Shown piece by piece: positions 27,886 through 40,570 of a stretch of DNA of 64,000 bases (position 1 is its first letter; each line of letters opens with the position of its first letter). Made by a program: the position numbers and the translations under genes. The notes under the pieces are model-generated. The model ran no database searches. It was not told the DNA's origin and was given only the letters and a program-made list of their open reading frames with translations. Origin of the DNA: Centrapalus pauciflorus (Eukaryota > Streptophyta > Magnoliopsida > Asterales > Asteraceae); assembly GCA_020465985.1 (NCBI GenBank), contig JAANYP010002796.1, forward strand, positions 691,138 to 755,137. The letters run 5' to 3'.

Positions 27886-30180
27886 TCTATAAGTTAAAAT
27901 TTAATACTTTCACTTCTCTAGCAATGGTGAAGAATTAAGTAGAAGCTAATATTAGGGAAAAAGTATTACAGCCACCATATGATTATTGTATTTTTCAAAT
28001 TTCATTGTCTAAAAAACCATTGATTTTATCTTCATTTCATTTCATTTTATTTCTTACTACCAAACATAACGATTTACCTTATTATTAGGACATCCGTGAA
28101 ACCTTCTTCCTGGTTTATTCTTGGTCAACAAAGTTCGAAAATAAGTGTCCACAATCCAATATTGCGATCAAGGGATGCTTATCATACCGGTAGGTTTCTT
28201 CCAAATTTCTTTAACTTATGCCTAGGCGTTCGTATCATAAATATTTATTTAATGCTTTGATTCATTTGACATGCATGTGTGCAACGTGCGTGGGTATGTA
28301 TGTATGTATGCGTGTGTATGTATGTATGTATGTATGTATGAGTTGAGTATTGGTGACAAATATTACATTAAACAAAATGATATGATAATAACAAACACTG
28401 CCCTGAACTTTAACAAGAACATGCGTAAAATTCTAATATCCTTATGTAACTTAAGCTCATTCTAACATCATAAGTATGTATGTGAAGTTATAAATTATCC
28501 CCCCTTTTTGTACACAACTTCGTCTCCATCTTTGACTGGAGTAGAGTCCTTGATTAGTGAAAATAATGTATAGTTAAAATTCTTTAATTGTGTTAGGTTT
28601 AGGGACTTCTGTGATAAATTCTCAAAATGCAAGTACAAGAGTTGCTAATTTGCTATCATGCTAATTGTTTATTATTATAAGTTATTATAAAAATTGTTTA
28701 TTATTAAAAGTTCTAATGGCAGGGGGAGAGGGAGGGAGGGGTGTCAATAGCAAATTCCTAGAACTTTATAAATCAAAACACGTATTAGACTTGTTTTCTC
28801 ATCTCAATTCAAAATACTCTCTCTTGTTACTCTATTAATGAATTGTATCAACTTCCAAAATCAAATGAAACTATTGAAAATTCTTGCAAGATATCAAGGT
28901 TCTTAGAGATAACAAGCATTGATTCAATGTAATTTAGTTTATTGTTATTTGGTGATTCACCTTTTGTAAAGGTGAATGCATAGGGTTCTTGATGTTTTAG
29001 AATTGGTGTTTTAATTTGAGTTTCATGTTGGGGTTCATAACCGAATTGGAATTAAAGCATGGCTATGATTGATTTGACGTCATAGCAAGTTTTAGCACGA
29101 TTGAATGTCAATTATTAACCTAAATCTGTTTTGAAGTGGAATCCAAGTCAAGGTATGAATACTTTGCTAGTTCTTGAAATTTTTGGTAGGTTTTAGTTGA
29201 ACTTAGGTTGTCTGCTCACATCTGAGCAAGATATGTTAAATATGATGTTCTAAGGTTTGGTATTTGTTTTGGTGGCCAAATGATGCCTCCAAACTGGTCC
29301 AAATCAAGTTGGTATTGAGTGTCTTCAGAGTTTACAAAATTCGTCCAGCTTGGTGAGGCCTTGTTAACCATTGGATCGGAGTGAAATTTTGACACCTGGT
29401 TCTTAAATCAATGGAGGTTTCTACATGGGTCTATAAGAATTTGAAATCTCCACTATGTTCGTAAGTTTTTAACATCTAGTTTTGCTTATTGTTGTGATTT
29501 GGGTTGATTATTGCTTAAGAGGATTGCAAGTTATGAATGAACCAAAAAGGTTAATTTAGTTTCAAATGGTTATTATAGCAGATTGTGAACAAAAATTTGA
29601 AATTACTCCGGGTTTTAATCGGTCTTTGGTGTTGAGAAAGAATAAAGGTATGAGTTGGTCTTGTTATTTGGTATTTTTGTATGATAAACTATCGGATTGA
29701 CCATTTCAGTCATGATAATGAAAATTGGCATGAAAATGTCAAATAAAGGGCTTTGTACGGATTACATTCAGTTCCAAGTGTTTTCATGTGATTTCAAACC
29801 TAATTAAGCAACATAATTAGTTATGTAGTGTTAAAACGTACTTTGGTTAAAGGATGACATAGCAATGTACTTTAACTAATTGCTACTATATGAGCCTGAT
29901 CGAGTCTAAGCAAGCCTACTTAAGCAGTGAACTTCAGAAATTGATATTTAAGATCCTATTGAATTTAAGCAAGCAATTCAAAGCCTAATTAAGCATTGTT
30001 TGAGCACACATGAGCCTACCATGCATACTTGAGGAAAGTTGAGCCAGCCATTGTAGAGCATATCAGAAGAGCGTGATATGAACAAAAATGTGCATCATCA
30101 GAGCATAATGTGAGCATACTAACACACTGCGAGTAGTAGATGTACTGATTATATCATCATAGTAATGTCAAACATTGTGA
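27886..30180. other. Intergenic DNA with a GTAT microsatellite
   Basis: A (GTAT)n tract lies at about 28292-28339. The rest has no supported gene. Phrases such as TAAGCAAGCCTACTTAAGC near 29906 recur loosely, but no repeat unit could be defined. Confidence 0.4.
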
Positions 30181-30275
30181 TAAGAAAACCAACCTTCATT
30201 CCGGATATTCCTCTTACAATTGCTAATTTATTTCTCCTTTTATTAGTTTTCATGGGAGGAGGAAAAAGATATAGA
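30181..30275 (+). repeat. Isolated, diverged monomer of the 124-bp satellite
   Basis: TTCCGGATATTCCTCTTACA, then ATTGCTAATTTATT and TTATTAGTTTTCATGGGAGG, then AGGAAAAAGA match the satellite monomer arrayed from 59574, in the same orientation. Only one copy is present. It differs more from array monomers than they do from each other. Confidence 0.7.
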
Positions 30276-30649
30276 TCAAACACATACACACACACATCTT
30301 AAGAAGCATACTCTGTATTCATATTCAATCATCAAACCATAAGTCATGGGTCAACATATATGACTCCTTAGTTTCCCCATAATCTATTCCATTGTATCCT
30401 AGTTCTGATTATCTGGCATTTCATTTGTTGGTCCCATGTTACATTGTATCACAAGAATCAGGGTGATTTAGTATATTCAAAATCTAAAATAAGCTGAAGT
30501 TAAAATTATGAGTAAATATCTGTGTTGACATTTCTTATGATTATTTTTGTATCTTTTTTTACATTTAGTTGTCCAAATGTGACAAGAAGTTCAATTCTCC
30601 TTTATAGTGTAAAATGCGTATCTTCTTTCAATTTGTATATACAAGAGGA

Positions 30650-31297
30650 TGTTTGGTTCGATGTAATTATAATTTAAGGAATGACAATGATAATCATTAA
30701 TGATAATTGGTGTAATATAACATAAGTAATGATTACCTGATTATGGTTAATATAAACCATTACCCTATAAATAGGGGGGACTGAATATTTCTTCTTGATT
30801 CATCTCCATTCACGTCCCACCATATTTTCATTCTCATTCCCATTTTAATTCCTTAATTTCGAATGGTTCGTGTGAGTACTTAAAAAATGCAGAGTGCCGT
30901 GAGTACCTGTGAACACACGAGTTTCAGATGTGAACTTGCTCTGAAAAAAAGTTTTTTTTTTGAATTTTTTCATATTCATTTAGATACAAATAATACAAGA
31001 CTATTCGTAAAAAATTATATATATTCACACTTTCTAGCATCTTAAAAGTCATGTGAACGTCAAAGTCATGTGAACATGCTTAGTTGTGAGTTCATGTGAA
31101 CACACATGTTTCACATAGTTCTAGTGTGTGTTTATGTGTAATTTTTTGCAAGTAGCCTTGTATTATTAATTTAAACACGATTATGAAAAAAAATTTTAAA
31201 AAAAAATGATTTTAAGCGAGGTACCTCCGGTACTCCGCAAAATTAGTGGTACTCATTTGAACCCAAATCCCCTAATTTCAACCAAGCATTCCCTAAA
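30650..31297. mobile_element. PIF-like MITE interrupted by a family F element
   Basis: The left end AGAGGATGTTTGGTTCGATG and the right end AACCAAGCATTCCCTAAA are inverted relatives. The gap between them holds the family F element. A TATA-like CTATAAATAGG at 30764 belongs to the MITE and is not near a gene. Boundaries are approximate. Confidence 0.4.
30862..31266. mobile_element. Family F element, copy 1
   Basis: The left end GTGAGTACTTAAAAAATGCA then GAGTGCCGTGAGTAC and the right end GAGGTACCTCCGGTACTCCG then CAAAATTAGTGGTACTCA match the ends of 54081-54469. Internal GTGAAC and CATGTGAAC motifs recur. Unlike most relatives this copy has no TA tract at its ends. Confidence 0.65.
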
Positions 31298-31373
31298 TAT
31301 CTATGTATATTTCTTTAATATTATACTAGTTTATCATCATATGTATGATATAAAAACTTCGTAATTAATAAAA

Positions 31374-31673
31374 GGGTTTATCATGAAAAAAATCAACATG
31401 TTTTCACGATTTTTGCGTTTTCGTCCCTCCATGTTATTTTTTCCAGAAAAGTCCTCAAGTTAAATTTTTGATTTTGGTTTAGTGAAATTTAATTATTAGG
31501 ACCCGGTTTAGCAGTTTTTAAAAACTCACTTTACCAACTAAAACCGGGCTCTAATTGTCAAATTACACATAACCATAGAAAATTTAACTAAAAAATTAAC
31601 CGGAAAAAAAATAACATGGAGGGACGAAAATGCAAAAACCGTGAAAACATATTGGTCTTTTCATAATAAACCC
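31374..31673. mobile_element. Foldback MITE, family A, copy 3
   Basis: GGGTTTATCATGAAAAAAAT at the left and CTTTTCATAATAAACCC at the right, self-complementary along most of its length. The nonamer TTAATAAAA flanks it perfectly (31365-31373 and 31674-31682). Confidence 0.9.
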
Positions 31674-31692
31674 TTAATAAAACTCATATACA

Positions 31693-31878
31693 TCACCCAA
31701 ATAAGAGTACACATGTGGTTATGATTGGGCTCGAGACCAATTTCTCACCTTTAATGTTGACCCAAGACAAAAACTCATATACAACCACGTCCTGTTTTAG
31801 CTTTAGTTTTGACCCTTTTATAATCAACTTATAGTGTTTCTTGTCTCCTTGGTAAAAAATCAGTGGTTTAGGCCTCAC
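31693..31878 (-). pseudogene. Subtilase C-terminal fragment (minus strand)
   Basis: The frame reads KPLIFYQGDKKHYKLIIKG, then LKQDVVVYEFLSWVNIKGEK, then SSPIITT. It matches the end of the fibronectin-like C-terminal domain of plant subtilases and is paralogous to the plus-strand fragments at 34246-34692 and 35870-36103. Everything upstream is missing, and it lies back to back with the hairpin locus. Non-functional. Confidence 0.7.
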
Positions 31879-32076
31879 TCTCGCATAAAGTCATGTAAAC
31901 ATGTCAAAGTTGTGTTATATGTTGAGATTTCATCCTCGATGGAAGTCACCGTCGTTCGAAACGCTTTTTTCATTCTTCAGTCTACCGGATGACAATATTT
32001 CATTTGCATTGAAAAAAGACAATGAAGTAAGGGTAATTGATGTCAAAAGTTGGAGTGTTGTAATTGAATGTTCTAC

Positions 32077-33093
32077 CAACCCCACCACACATGTGTATAT
32101 ATACACGTCTTAAGAAGCACAATTCACATTCAGATTTAATCAGCAAAGCATACATGTCTCCTTACTTTTCTCATAATCTATACCACTGTAATACACATCG
32201 TGGATTGTGCTAGTATTTATATAATCCACATGAACCTAGAAGTCATGCCAAAACCCTACTCTAGCCCCCTCGACTTGGTATGAATCCACTCACTTTCTAA
32301 TCAGTTCGAGTCCAAATCCCACACACACGTCATCTACACATGCTATTCAAGGATTTAGTGCCACTCTTACACCAATGGAGCTTCAAGAAACTAAGAAGAA
32401 ACCAGAGTAACTTTCTTCTATGAGAGACACGAGGATCCAACTCTTCGCGACACGTTCACCCGAATTCCTAGGCTTACACTCTGATCTGGGAGCATGGCCG
32501 ATTTCTAGGTCAGGGAAAGATGCAATAATTGGATTTGTTGAAACGGGGTGATTTACAATGACGACGGAATGGATGCAATTCCATCAAAGTGGAGAGGCAA
32601 ATGTCAAGCTGGCACTGAATTCAACTCTTCATTGTGCAACAAAAAGCTCACTGGGGCTCGGAATTATAACAAAACTTTCTTAGAAGCCATCCAAATGCCA
32701 ACATATCTATGAATCCTACTCAAGACACATGGATATGGTACGTGTACCTACTCAATAGTTGCTGGGAACTTTGTGAATGGGGCATCCTACTGTAGGTATG
32801 CCAAAGGTACAGCAAAATGGGTCGCCTCAAACTCGCAATTTACAAAACATTTTGGATAAAAGACTTGGCTTCACAAGCAGATGCGACATCGTCAGACATT
32901 CTGGCTGCAATCGATCGAGCCATCATTGATGGGGATGTTGTGTTGTCAATGTCTATCAACACACTCATTCCTTACTGGGACAAGGATCCAATTGAAATAG
33001 CTTTTGTCTCAATGGCAAGTGGAAACACAGGTCCCTTTCTCAGGAGTCTTCCGCATCTTCTTTGAGGTAGTCTCTGGTTGTTCTTCCATCTTC
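32077..33093 (+). pseudogene. Subtilase pseudogene, left arm of inverted repeat
   Basis: Translation in shifting frames gives a degenerate subtilase from the end of the I9 inhibitor region to the middle of the peptidase domain. The Asp motif reads IIGFVETG then a stop (catalytic Asp changed to Glu, GIWPES lost). The His motif reads GYGTCTYS where GHGTHTSS is expected. Later parts are AGNFVNGAS, then DILAAIDRAIIDGDVVLSMS and KDPIEIAFVSMASGNTGPF. The stop after the Asp motif and several frameshifts rule out an active protease. This arm is an inverted copy of 33159-34195, separated by about 65 bp. Confidence 0.8.
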
Positions 33094-33158
33094 TTTGATG
33101 TAGTCCCTTTCAATTGTTGTAGTCTTATGACTTCCCAATTGTACATTTGAGTCAACAA

Positions 33159-34195
33159 GATGGAAGAACAGCCAGAGACTACATCAAAGAAGAAGGTGAG
33201 GAAGAATCCTGAGAAAGAGACCTGTGTTTCCACCTGCCATTGAGACAAAGGCTATTGCAATCGGATCCTTGTCCCAGTAAAGAATGAGTGTGTTGATAGA
33301 CATTGACAACACATCATCCCCATCAATGATGGCTCGATCGATTGCAGCCAGAAGGTCTGACGATGTCGCATCTGCTTGTGAAGCCAAGTCTTTTTTTCCA
33401 AAATGTATTGTAAATTGTGAGTTTGAGGCGACCCATTTTGCTGTACCATTGGCATACCCAAAGTAGAATGCCCTTTCACAAAGTTCCCAACAGCTATTGA
33501 CGAGGTACGCGTACCATGTCCCTGTGTCTTGATTGAATTCATAGATATGTTGTCATTTGGATGGCTTCTAAGAAAACCTTTGTTATAATTCTGAGCCCCA
33601 GAGAGCTTTTTGTTGCACAATGAAGGGTTGAATTCAGTACCAGCTTAGCATTCGCCTCTCCACTTTGATGGAATTGCATCCATTCTGTCGTCATTGTAGA
33701 TCACCCCGTGTCAACAAATCCAATTATTGCATCTTTCCCTGACCTCGAAATCGGCCATGCTCCCAGATCAGAGTATGAGCCTAGGAATTCGGGTGAGCGT
33801 GTCGCGAGGAGTTGGATCCTAGCGTCTCTCATAGAAGAAAGTTACACTGGTTTCTTCTTAATTTCCTAAAGCTCCATTGGTGTAAGAGTGGCACTAAACC
33901 CTTGAATAGCATGTGTATAAGTGTAGATGATGTGTGTGTGTGGGATTTGGACTCGGACTGATCAGAAAGTGAGTGGAGAGTGGATGCATACCAAGTCGAG
34001 GGGCTAGAGTAGGGTTTTTGGCATGGCTTCTAGGTTCATGTGGATTATATAATTACTAGCACAATCCACGATGTGTATTACAGGGGTAGAATATGAGAAA
34101 AGTAAGAAGACATATATGCTTTGCTCATTAAATCTGAATGTGAAGTGTGCTTCTTAAGACGTGTATATATATACACACATGTGTGGTGGGGTTGA
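33159..34195 (-). pseudogene. Subtilase pseudogene, right arm of inverted repeat
   Basis: The minus-strand reading includes VSATLTPMELQELKKKP and LLATRSPEFLGS (inhibitor end and mature start), and IIGFVDTG followed by the same stop as the left arm. It continues with GHGTRTSSIAVGNFVKG, and then DLLAAIDRAIIDGDDVLSMS and AIAFVSMAGGNTG. The catalytic Asp and first His survive here, but the shared stop and frameshifts break the gene, and the catalytic Ser region is absent. With the left arm it forms a near-palindrome of about 2.1 kb. A transcript through it would fold into a long hairpin. Confidence 0.8.
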
Positions 34196-34245
34196 CACAT
34201 TTCTTAAAATAAGGCCTTGAAACCAGGTCAGGTCTTATATATGAC

Positions 34246-34692
34246 ATGGAAATGGGGGACTATGTGAATCTCCTTTGTGGGTTAAACTTCACAAGGACTC
34301 ACATACAGTTGATTACCAGGTCATCAACATACAACTACAGAAATCCAACTTTGGACGTTAATGAACCTTCTTTCATTGTCAATTTCAAGGCAAATGAAAT
34401 ATTGTCATCTAAAAGAGTCAAGAAAGTGTTTCACAGGACAGCGACTTCGATTGAGGTTGGAATCTCAATATACAACGCAACTTTAACAAGTTTGAGTGGC
34501 TTTAATGTGAACGTGAAGCCTCAACCATTGATTTTTACCAAGAAAGGAGACGAAAAATGTTACAAGTTGATTGTAGAAGAGCCAACACTAAAACAGGATT
34601 TGCTTGTCCATAGGTTTTTGAGTTGGATGAGTACTAAAGGAAATAATGTTGTTCGAAGTCCAATCGTAGCCTTGGGACTCGTAAGTTAGTAT
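34246..34692 (+). pseudogene. Subtilase C-terminal domain fragment
   Basis: An open frame of 147 codons reads GDYVNLLCGLNFTRTHIQLI, then NPTLDVNEPSFIVNF, then SKRVKKVFHRTATSIEVG, then FNVNVKPQPLIFTKKGDEK, and ends SPIVALGLVS. This is the DYVNFLC...NPSLDLNYPSFI region and the fibronectin-like domain found at the C-terminus of plant subtilases. The catalytic core with the active-site Ser is not upstream. The frame is intact but starts inside the domain, so it is a fragment, or at most a source of a truncated secretion-less peptide. Confidence 0.8.
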
Positions 34693-34789
34693 TCCCAAGT
34701 TATATATGATGTCAAAATGTTTGTTTGAAAGAATATCTAATATAAATGAGGAACCACCATGTTAGTATTAGTAATAAGTACGTGAATAC

Positions 34790-35237
34790 TGTTCACTAAT
34801 AATTGTTAGTACATAACTGGTTTCAAAAGCATTAAAAATAAGTCTTCAACTCTTTTTAAAATGAAAAATCATTACTGCTTAATCTTTTTACAGATTGAAC
34901 AATGAGCAATATACTTGTGCTATGAAAAATAGATACCATTTTAGGATTAAGGAACCCATTTCTAGCAAAACTAAGCTCGTTGTCTAAATGATTTCTTGAG
35001 AACCCTTTAAGATCTTGAACGAAAATCTTCGTAGCATCCTTTTCCTAGTAAACACTGACAATCTCTAGTCCTTTAATAACCTCAATCTCATCACCAATAA
35101 ACCTTTCTTAATTAATGTAACAAATCAAACAATTATTGTAACCAAACAAAAAATACCTTCAACAGCACATCATTATACATGCTAAAACATCAAAAGAAAA
35201 GGCAAACTTATGCTTTTGTTAGCTTATAGGCACACCA
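34790..35237 (+). repeat. Segmental duplication, copy 1
   Basis: Same-orientation similarity to 37190-37625, with shared blocks such as AGTCTTCAACTCTTTTTAAA, TTAGGATTAAGGAACCCATT and AACTTATGCTTTTGTTAGC. With the two subtilase C-terminal fragments upstream of each copy it marks a tandem duplication of about 0.8 kb or more. Confidence 0.75.
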
Positions 35238-35345
35238 GATATAGATTTTCACCCATGATTTTGAAAATCGGACAGTCGACCAATAATTTCAACAATAGGA
35301 CCGGTTTCTACCGGATGACGTCATAATTTATTATTATTATTATTA

Positions 35346-35354
<9 letters not shown>

Positions 35355-35395
<41 letters not shown>
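35355..35395. repeat. (TA)n microsatellite preceded by (TTA)n
   Basis: A short TTA run at about 35330-35354 passes directly into pure TA. Confidence 0.95.
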
Positions 35396-35398
<3 letters not shown>

Positions 35399-35652
35399 TT
35401 ATTATAAAATATAATTTCAAATCTAATGATGATAATGATGATAAAAAATTAAACAAACTTGTCAATCACGTTACTAAGCAAGCATCCCTTTTTTTAGATT
35501 TTACTTTACCTAAGGATGTGCGGTATACAAATCTCGCCGGCCCAGCGGCTTGCCACGTGGCAATTTTCCCAGACCGCAATTGCGGCCCTGCCCAGCAGCT
35601 CCAACCCACCGGCCTCTTCACCTTTTAACAGCCCTCTCTTCTTTTTTTCATG

Positions 35653-35654
<2 letters not shown>

Positions 35655-35701
<47 letters not shown>
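35655..35701. repeat. (TA)n microsatellite
   Basis: Pure TA tract. The DNA between this and the previous tract includes a moderately GC-rich stretch (35516-35640) without a recognised gene or element end. Confidence 0.95.
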
Positions 35702-35706
<5 letters not shown>

Positions 35707-35869
35707 TGTTTTCTTTTTCAACCTATAGATTCAACCATCTACATTCACAACAATTCACACCAAACCAATCTCTTATCTTTCTCTCATCTTTTAGTTCTCT
35801 CCAAAATCTCTTTAACACATCAACTTTGACATTTTAATTATCGTAATTTTTAATTTCTAGTAACGTAAT

Positions 35870-36103
35870 CTCAGTATACAACGCAACTTTGACAGGTTTG
35901 AATGGCTTTAATGTGCAAGTGAAGCCTCAAACATTGATTTCTCCAATGTTTTATCAAGAAAGGAGACAAGAAACGCTACAAGTTGAACGTAAAAGAGCTA
36001 GCACTAAAACACGATGCGTTTGTACATGGGTTTTTGAGTTGGGTGAGCACTAAAGCTAAGAATGTGGTTCAAAGCCCAATCGTAACCATGGGACTCTTAA
36101 GTT
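35870..36103 (+). pseudogene. Second subtilase C-terminal fragment, frameshifted
   Basis: It reads VISVYNATLTGLNGFNVQVK and PQTLIS. After a frameshift it continues as GDKKRYKLNVKELALKHDAF, then FLSWVSTKAKNVVQSPIV and a stop in the same place as the fragment at 34246-34692. The downstream TAGTATTCCCAAGTTATATA is shared too. It is a truncated tandem copy and cannot make an intact domain. Confidence 0.75.
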
Positions 36104-37144
<1,041 letters not shown>

Positions 37145-37189
37145 TATATATACTATGTTAGTAGATGTTGTTAGTATTAGTACGAAGTG

Positions 37190-37625
37190 ATTACTATTAA
37201 CTGATAATTGTTGATAAATGATTTTAAAAAGCAATAAAAAGAAGTCTTCAACTCTTTTTAAAATGGTAAACTATGACCGTTCAATCTTTCTAGGGATTAG
37301 CGTTGCTATGAAAAATTGTTACCATTTTAGGATTAAGGAACCCATTTCTAGCAAAACTAAGCATGGCTAAATGATTTCTTAAGAACCCTTTAAGAACTTG
37401 AAAAATCTTTCATTCGCATCATTTTTCTAGCGAACACGAACAATCTCTATTTCTTTATCAACCTCATTCTCAACACCAACAAACCTTTTTTAGTTACTGT
37501 AACAAATCAAATCATACAATTATTGTGACCAAACAAACAATACTTTGACAAGTACATCATTATACATGCTAATACATTAAAAAAACAAATAAACTTATGC
37601 TTTTGTTAGCCACACCACAGAAAAA
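37190..37625 (+). repeat. Segmental duplication, copy 2
   Basis: Partner of 34790-35237, similar along its whole length with small indels. It ends near the CACTA terminus. Confidence 0.75.
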
Positions 37626-37659
37626 ACAAAAAAACAAAAAAAAAAAGGCTTCTCACAAC

Positions 37660-37720
37660 GCATACAGCGATGTTTTTAGCGTCACTAAATTCGTCGGTAA
37701 AAGCTTGTTTTCTTGTAGTG
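37660..37720 (-). mobile_element. CACTA (En/Spm) transposon terminus
   Basis: Read on the minus strand it begins CACTACAAGAAAACAAGC, the classic CACTA terminal repeat. It continues with ACCGACGAATTTAGTGACGC and then AAAACATCGCTG, typical subterminal sequence. Only one end is visible, and no opposite CACTACAAGAAA was found in the window, so it is probably a truncated copy. Confidence 0.7.
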
Positions 37721-37835
37721 ACATTTACTCTAACTTAAATGGAATATGTCGCTGATTCAACTCTAGGAAAACATATAGATGGTCAAATTTTCACTGTCAT
37801 GATCTAAACTAGTTGGATTTTATATGGACAACTTG

Positions 37836-37883
37836 TCGAGAAAGATAACATAAAATTCAAAAATTAACAATAGGGGAAACATA
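37836..37883. mobile_element. Foldback family B fragment
   Basis: GAGAAAGATAACATAAAATT then CAAAAATTAACAATAGGGG matches the left part of 50761-51067. It is cut off by the MITE that follows. Confidence 0.45.
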
Positions 37884-38251
37884 GGGTGCGTTTAGTTACC
37901 GAAAATTTTCAAATTTTCCATTTCACTTTTCAACAAAAATGAAAACTTGTTTACTTAACAACAATTTCATAAATTTTCATTTCACTTTTTAAAATACCAC
38001 TTTTCATATTCTCTCTCTTACTTTTCTACTACCTACCCTATTTCTTTATAATACTCTCTTTCTCTCTCTTACTTTTCCATCACCTATCCTATTTTTTTAT
38101 TTTATTATCACTCATCTTATTTTTCTTAAAACTAAAACTTCATCATCTAAACAAGTTTTCACTTTTCACAGAAACCCTTGTTTTTTACTAAAAATTATAA
38201 CATGAAAACTGAAATTGAAAAATGACTAGTTTTCGTTAACTAAACGCAACC
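37884..38251. mobile_element. TIR MITE
   Basis: The left end GGGTGCGTTTAGTTACCGAA and the right end GTTAACTAAACGCAACC are inverted repeats. ATA lies on both sides, a possible 3-bp target duplication. The body is AT-rich and non-coding, with symmetric subterminal CATTTCACTTTTCA and TTTTCACTTTTCA motifs. Confidence 0.65.
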
Positions 38252-38298
38252 ATAAATTTTTCTTTTGCCAAAAAAATGTATAAATTAATTTGTAACAA

Positions 38299-38360
38299 AT
38301 AAGGCACCGGGACCTGATGATGTGCATGCTAGCATACCAATCCACGTAATTCCGGTCGAC
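38299..38360 (+). pseudogene. Possible LINE reverse-transcriptase scrap
   Basis: The frame NKAPGPDDVHASIPIHVI contains the KAPGPD motif that opens the reverse-transcriptase domain of plant non-LTR retrotransposons. Nothing else of a LINE is present, and a 60-bp match could be chance. Confidence 0.3.
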
Positions 38361-39180
38361 ATTTTTTTAAAAATAACAGGTTTTAGGTATTTAAAGTTTT
38401 TAATCGTAATTAGGCTTTTTAAACGTATTTTTTAAGTGTGTATTAAATTATAATGGTAAGTAAGCTTTCAATCAAAATTGATGAAGAACACATCCAGATC
38501 TGGAATGAAGAAACCAAAACCAGATCTACAAAATTGATGAAGAACACATCCGGAAAACCCTTAAAAAAGAAATAACCAAACCAAGAATCTGATACACTTG
38601 AACAAAGCCTAAGTAAGAATCTGAAATAGTTTGGTTTTCGAAGCCAAACTAAGAATCTGATGCTATTTCAAATCTGAAGATCCCTTTCAAAATCCCTCTA
38701 AAAACGAAAAACACAAAATGAAAATGAAAAACACAAAGACAGAACAAAAAAGTCAGATCTGAACATGAAAATCGAATAAACCAATAATTTGAAATCCCAA
38801 AATAAAGACGAAACCTAACAAAAATACAACCCTAACTAAACGAAATCTAAAACCTGAAGAAATCGAGTGGGAGAGTGAAACCCTAACCTTGAAAACGAAA
38901 CCGAAGGATTGGGGATCCATCATTTGAAAAGGGTGAAGGATTTCATTCATAAGCCGCCCCTAGATAGAGGTCTAACAACATGTGTCTGGGAACATCAACT
39001 TGATTTCGTAAGGAATTAAAAAAGTAATTGTACTCACTTACAGTAGTAGTTTGCCTCAAGTTTCTGAGTTCGATTAACGGTTTTGAGACTACTCCTTCCA
39101 CAAATTGTAGAAATCGTGAAATCGGAAAAGAACTGGAGAAATTAGCAACCTAAACTTGGAGATTTAAAACACAGAAAACA
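38361..39180. other. Intergenic, nothing recognised
   Basis: A 26-bp direct repeat (AAATTGATGAAGAACACATC at about 38477 and 38531) is present. The minus-strand frame at 38753-38950 has no recognisable domain. Confidence 0.35.
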
Positions 39181-39600
39181 GTACCTGAAATTATGGTTTG
39201 AGCTCGGGTGATGGTTGCCCTGGTTGCTGTAGCCGAGAGAGAGATATATGAGAGCAGCGAGTATCGAGTGAGAGTGTGTGTGACCAGTGAGGACGAGCGG
39301 TGGCGGTGATGGAGCTGTGGCAGCTGGCAGCTGCGGCGGCATTAGGGTTTGTCCACTGCCGTTGTGTGCGAGAACGAGGGAGGCAGAGTGAGCGAGGGAT
39401 GAAGGCATGAAGGGAGATAGATTACAGAGAGGAGTTGAGGGTGGTTGTCGGTGCGCCGGTTAGTGGCGACGGCGGCGGTCGCCGGCCGGAGGTGTCAGAG
39501 AGGAGAGGGAGTGTGTGTGTGTGAGAGAACATGTGTGTGTTCAGTGAGCGCCGAGAAAAGAGGGAGAACGAAGATAAACAAACAATTTCTTGTATATATT
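39181..39600 (-). other. Second GC-rich leader-like segment
   Basis: A GC- and GA-rich island resembling 390-900. On the minus strand it ends CATAATTTCAG followed by GTACTG at about 39185, again like a first exon and donor. No protein-coding frame is recognised. Confidence 0.3.
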
Positions 39601-39651
39601 TGTAAACTTTAATTATTCAGCGTATGTTTTTGTAAACTTCTTTATTAGATA

Positions 39652-39800
39652 CTAGTTTATTACCTGCGTGTTACGCGGATAACTTTAATATATATAAAAT
39701 AAAATAAATAAAAAAATAAAGATATAAAAATAAATATCTATATCTATATATATTAATAAAGCAAAATAATTTTGTCACATGTCAGTCTCTCGTGAGATCT
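39652..39800 (-). mobile_element. Helitron termini
   Basis: On the minus strand the sequence CCGCGTAACACGCAGG, then TAATAAACTAG before T, is a Helitron 3' end at 39652. At 39743 a plus-strand Helitron 5' end (TCTATATATATTAATAAAGC) begins after an A and matches the start of the complete Helitron at 44088. Opposite ends were not identified for either, so lengths are unknown. Confidence 0.45.
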
Positions 39801-40561
39801 CAATTTCATTTTTCCGCCTAATTTTATTACCATAATTTTCATTCTAATATTAAGGAAAGTAAATTAATACCTCTAATTATCTTTTGTAAATTAATTAAGA
39901 TATTTTATTTTCATATTAATTAAAACATTTAATAAATATATATACAGAGTTAAAAATTTGTGAATAAGCATTCTAATCCAATCAATAAAATTTTTATTTA
40001 CCCGTATATTATGTATTTTAATTTCATAGTTTATATCGTTTGGATAATTTATTTATTGAGTTTTAATATTAGAATCTAATTATTATAAATTTATAATTGT
40101 AATATACTAATTTAATTTTATATGTATTTTTTTAAAAAAATTTTAAAGAAAATTCTATTTTAAATAATTTTCTATTTAATTCATGAAATGCAATAAATGA
40201 ATCACTTTAATAATTATAAATAATTCAGTATTAATTTTAAAACCATTTTTAGTACAAAACCTTATTTTTAAGTAAGTTTGTATTTAATTTTAGGTTTTAG
40301 GAATCAAACTTTCAAAAAATTTCATTTATGTTCGTTTATTCATTAAAAAATGAACAGGAACAATATTTTCTATTCATTTAATTAAATGAAATTACATTAA
40401 CTTGAACTAATGCCTCGTTCGTTTGTTTACGTTCATGTATGTTTGATAATGTGTTCGTTTATTTTCATTTAATAAAAATATTATAATTTTAGAATAGCTT
40501 AAAAAACAAATGAGAAATAAATATAAAACAAATGTTTTGAAAACATAATTTGAGGCGATAC
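39801..40561. other. AT-rich Helitron-like body
   Basis: It is similar to 44100-44400 (for example CATAGTTTATATCGTTTGGA), so at least the first part belongs to the Helitron starting at 39743. No gene. Confidence 0.4.
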
Positions 40562-40570
40562 ATATATATA

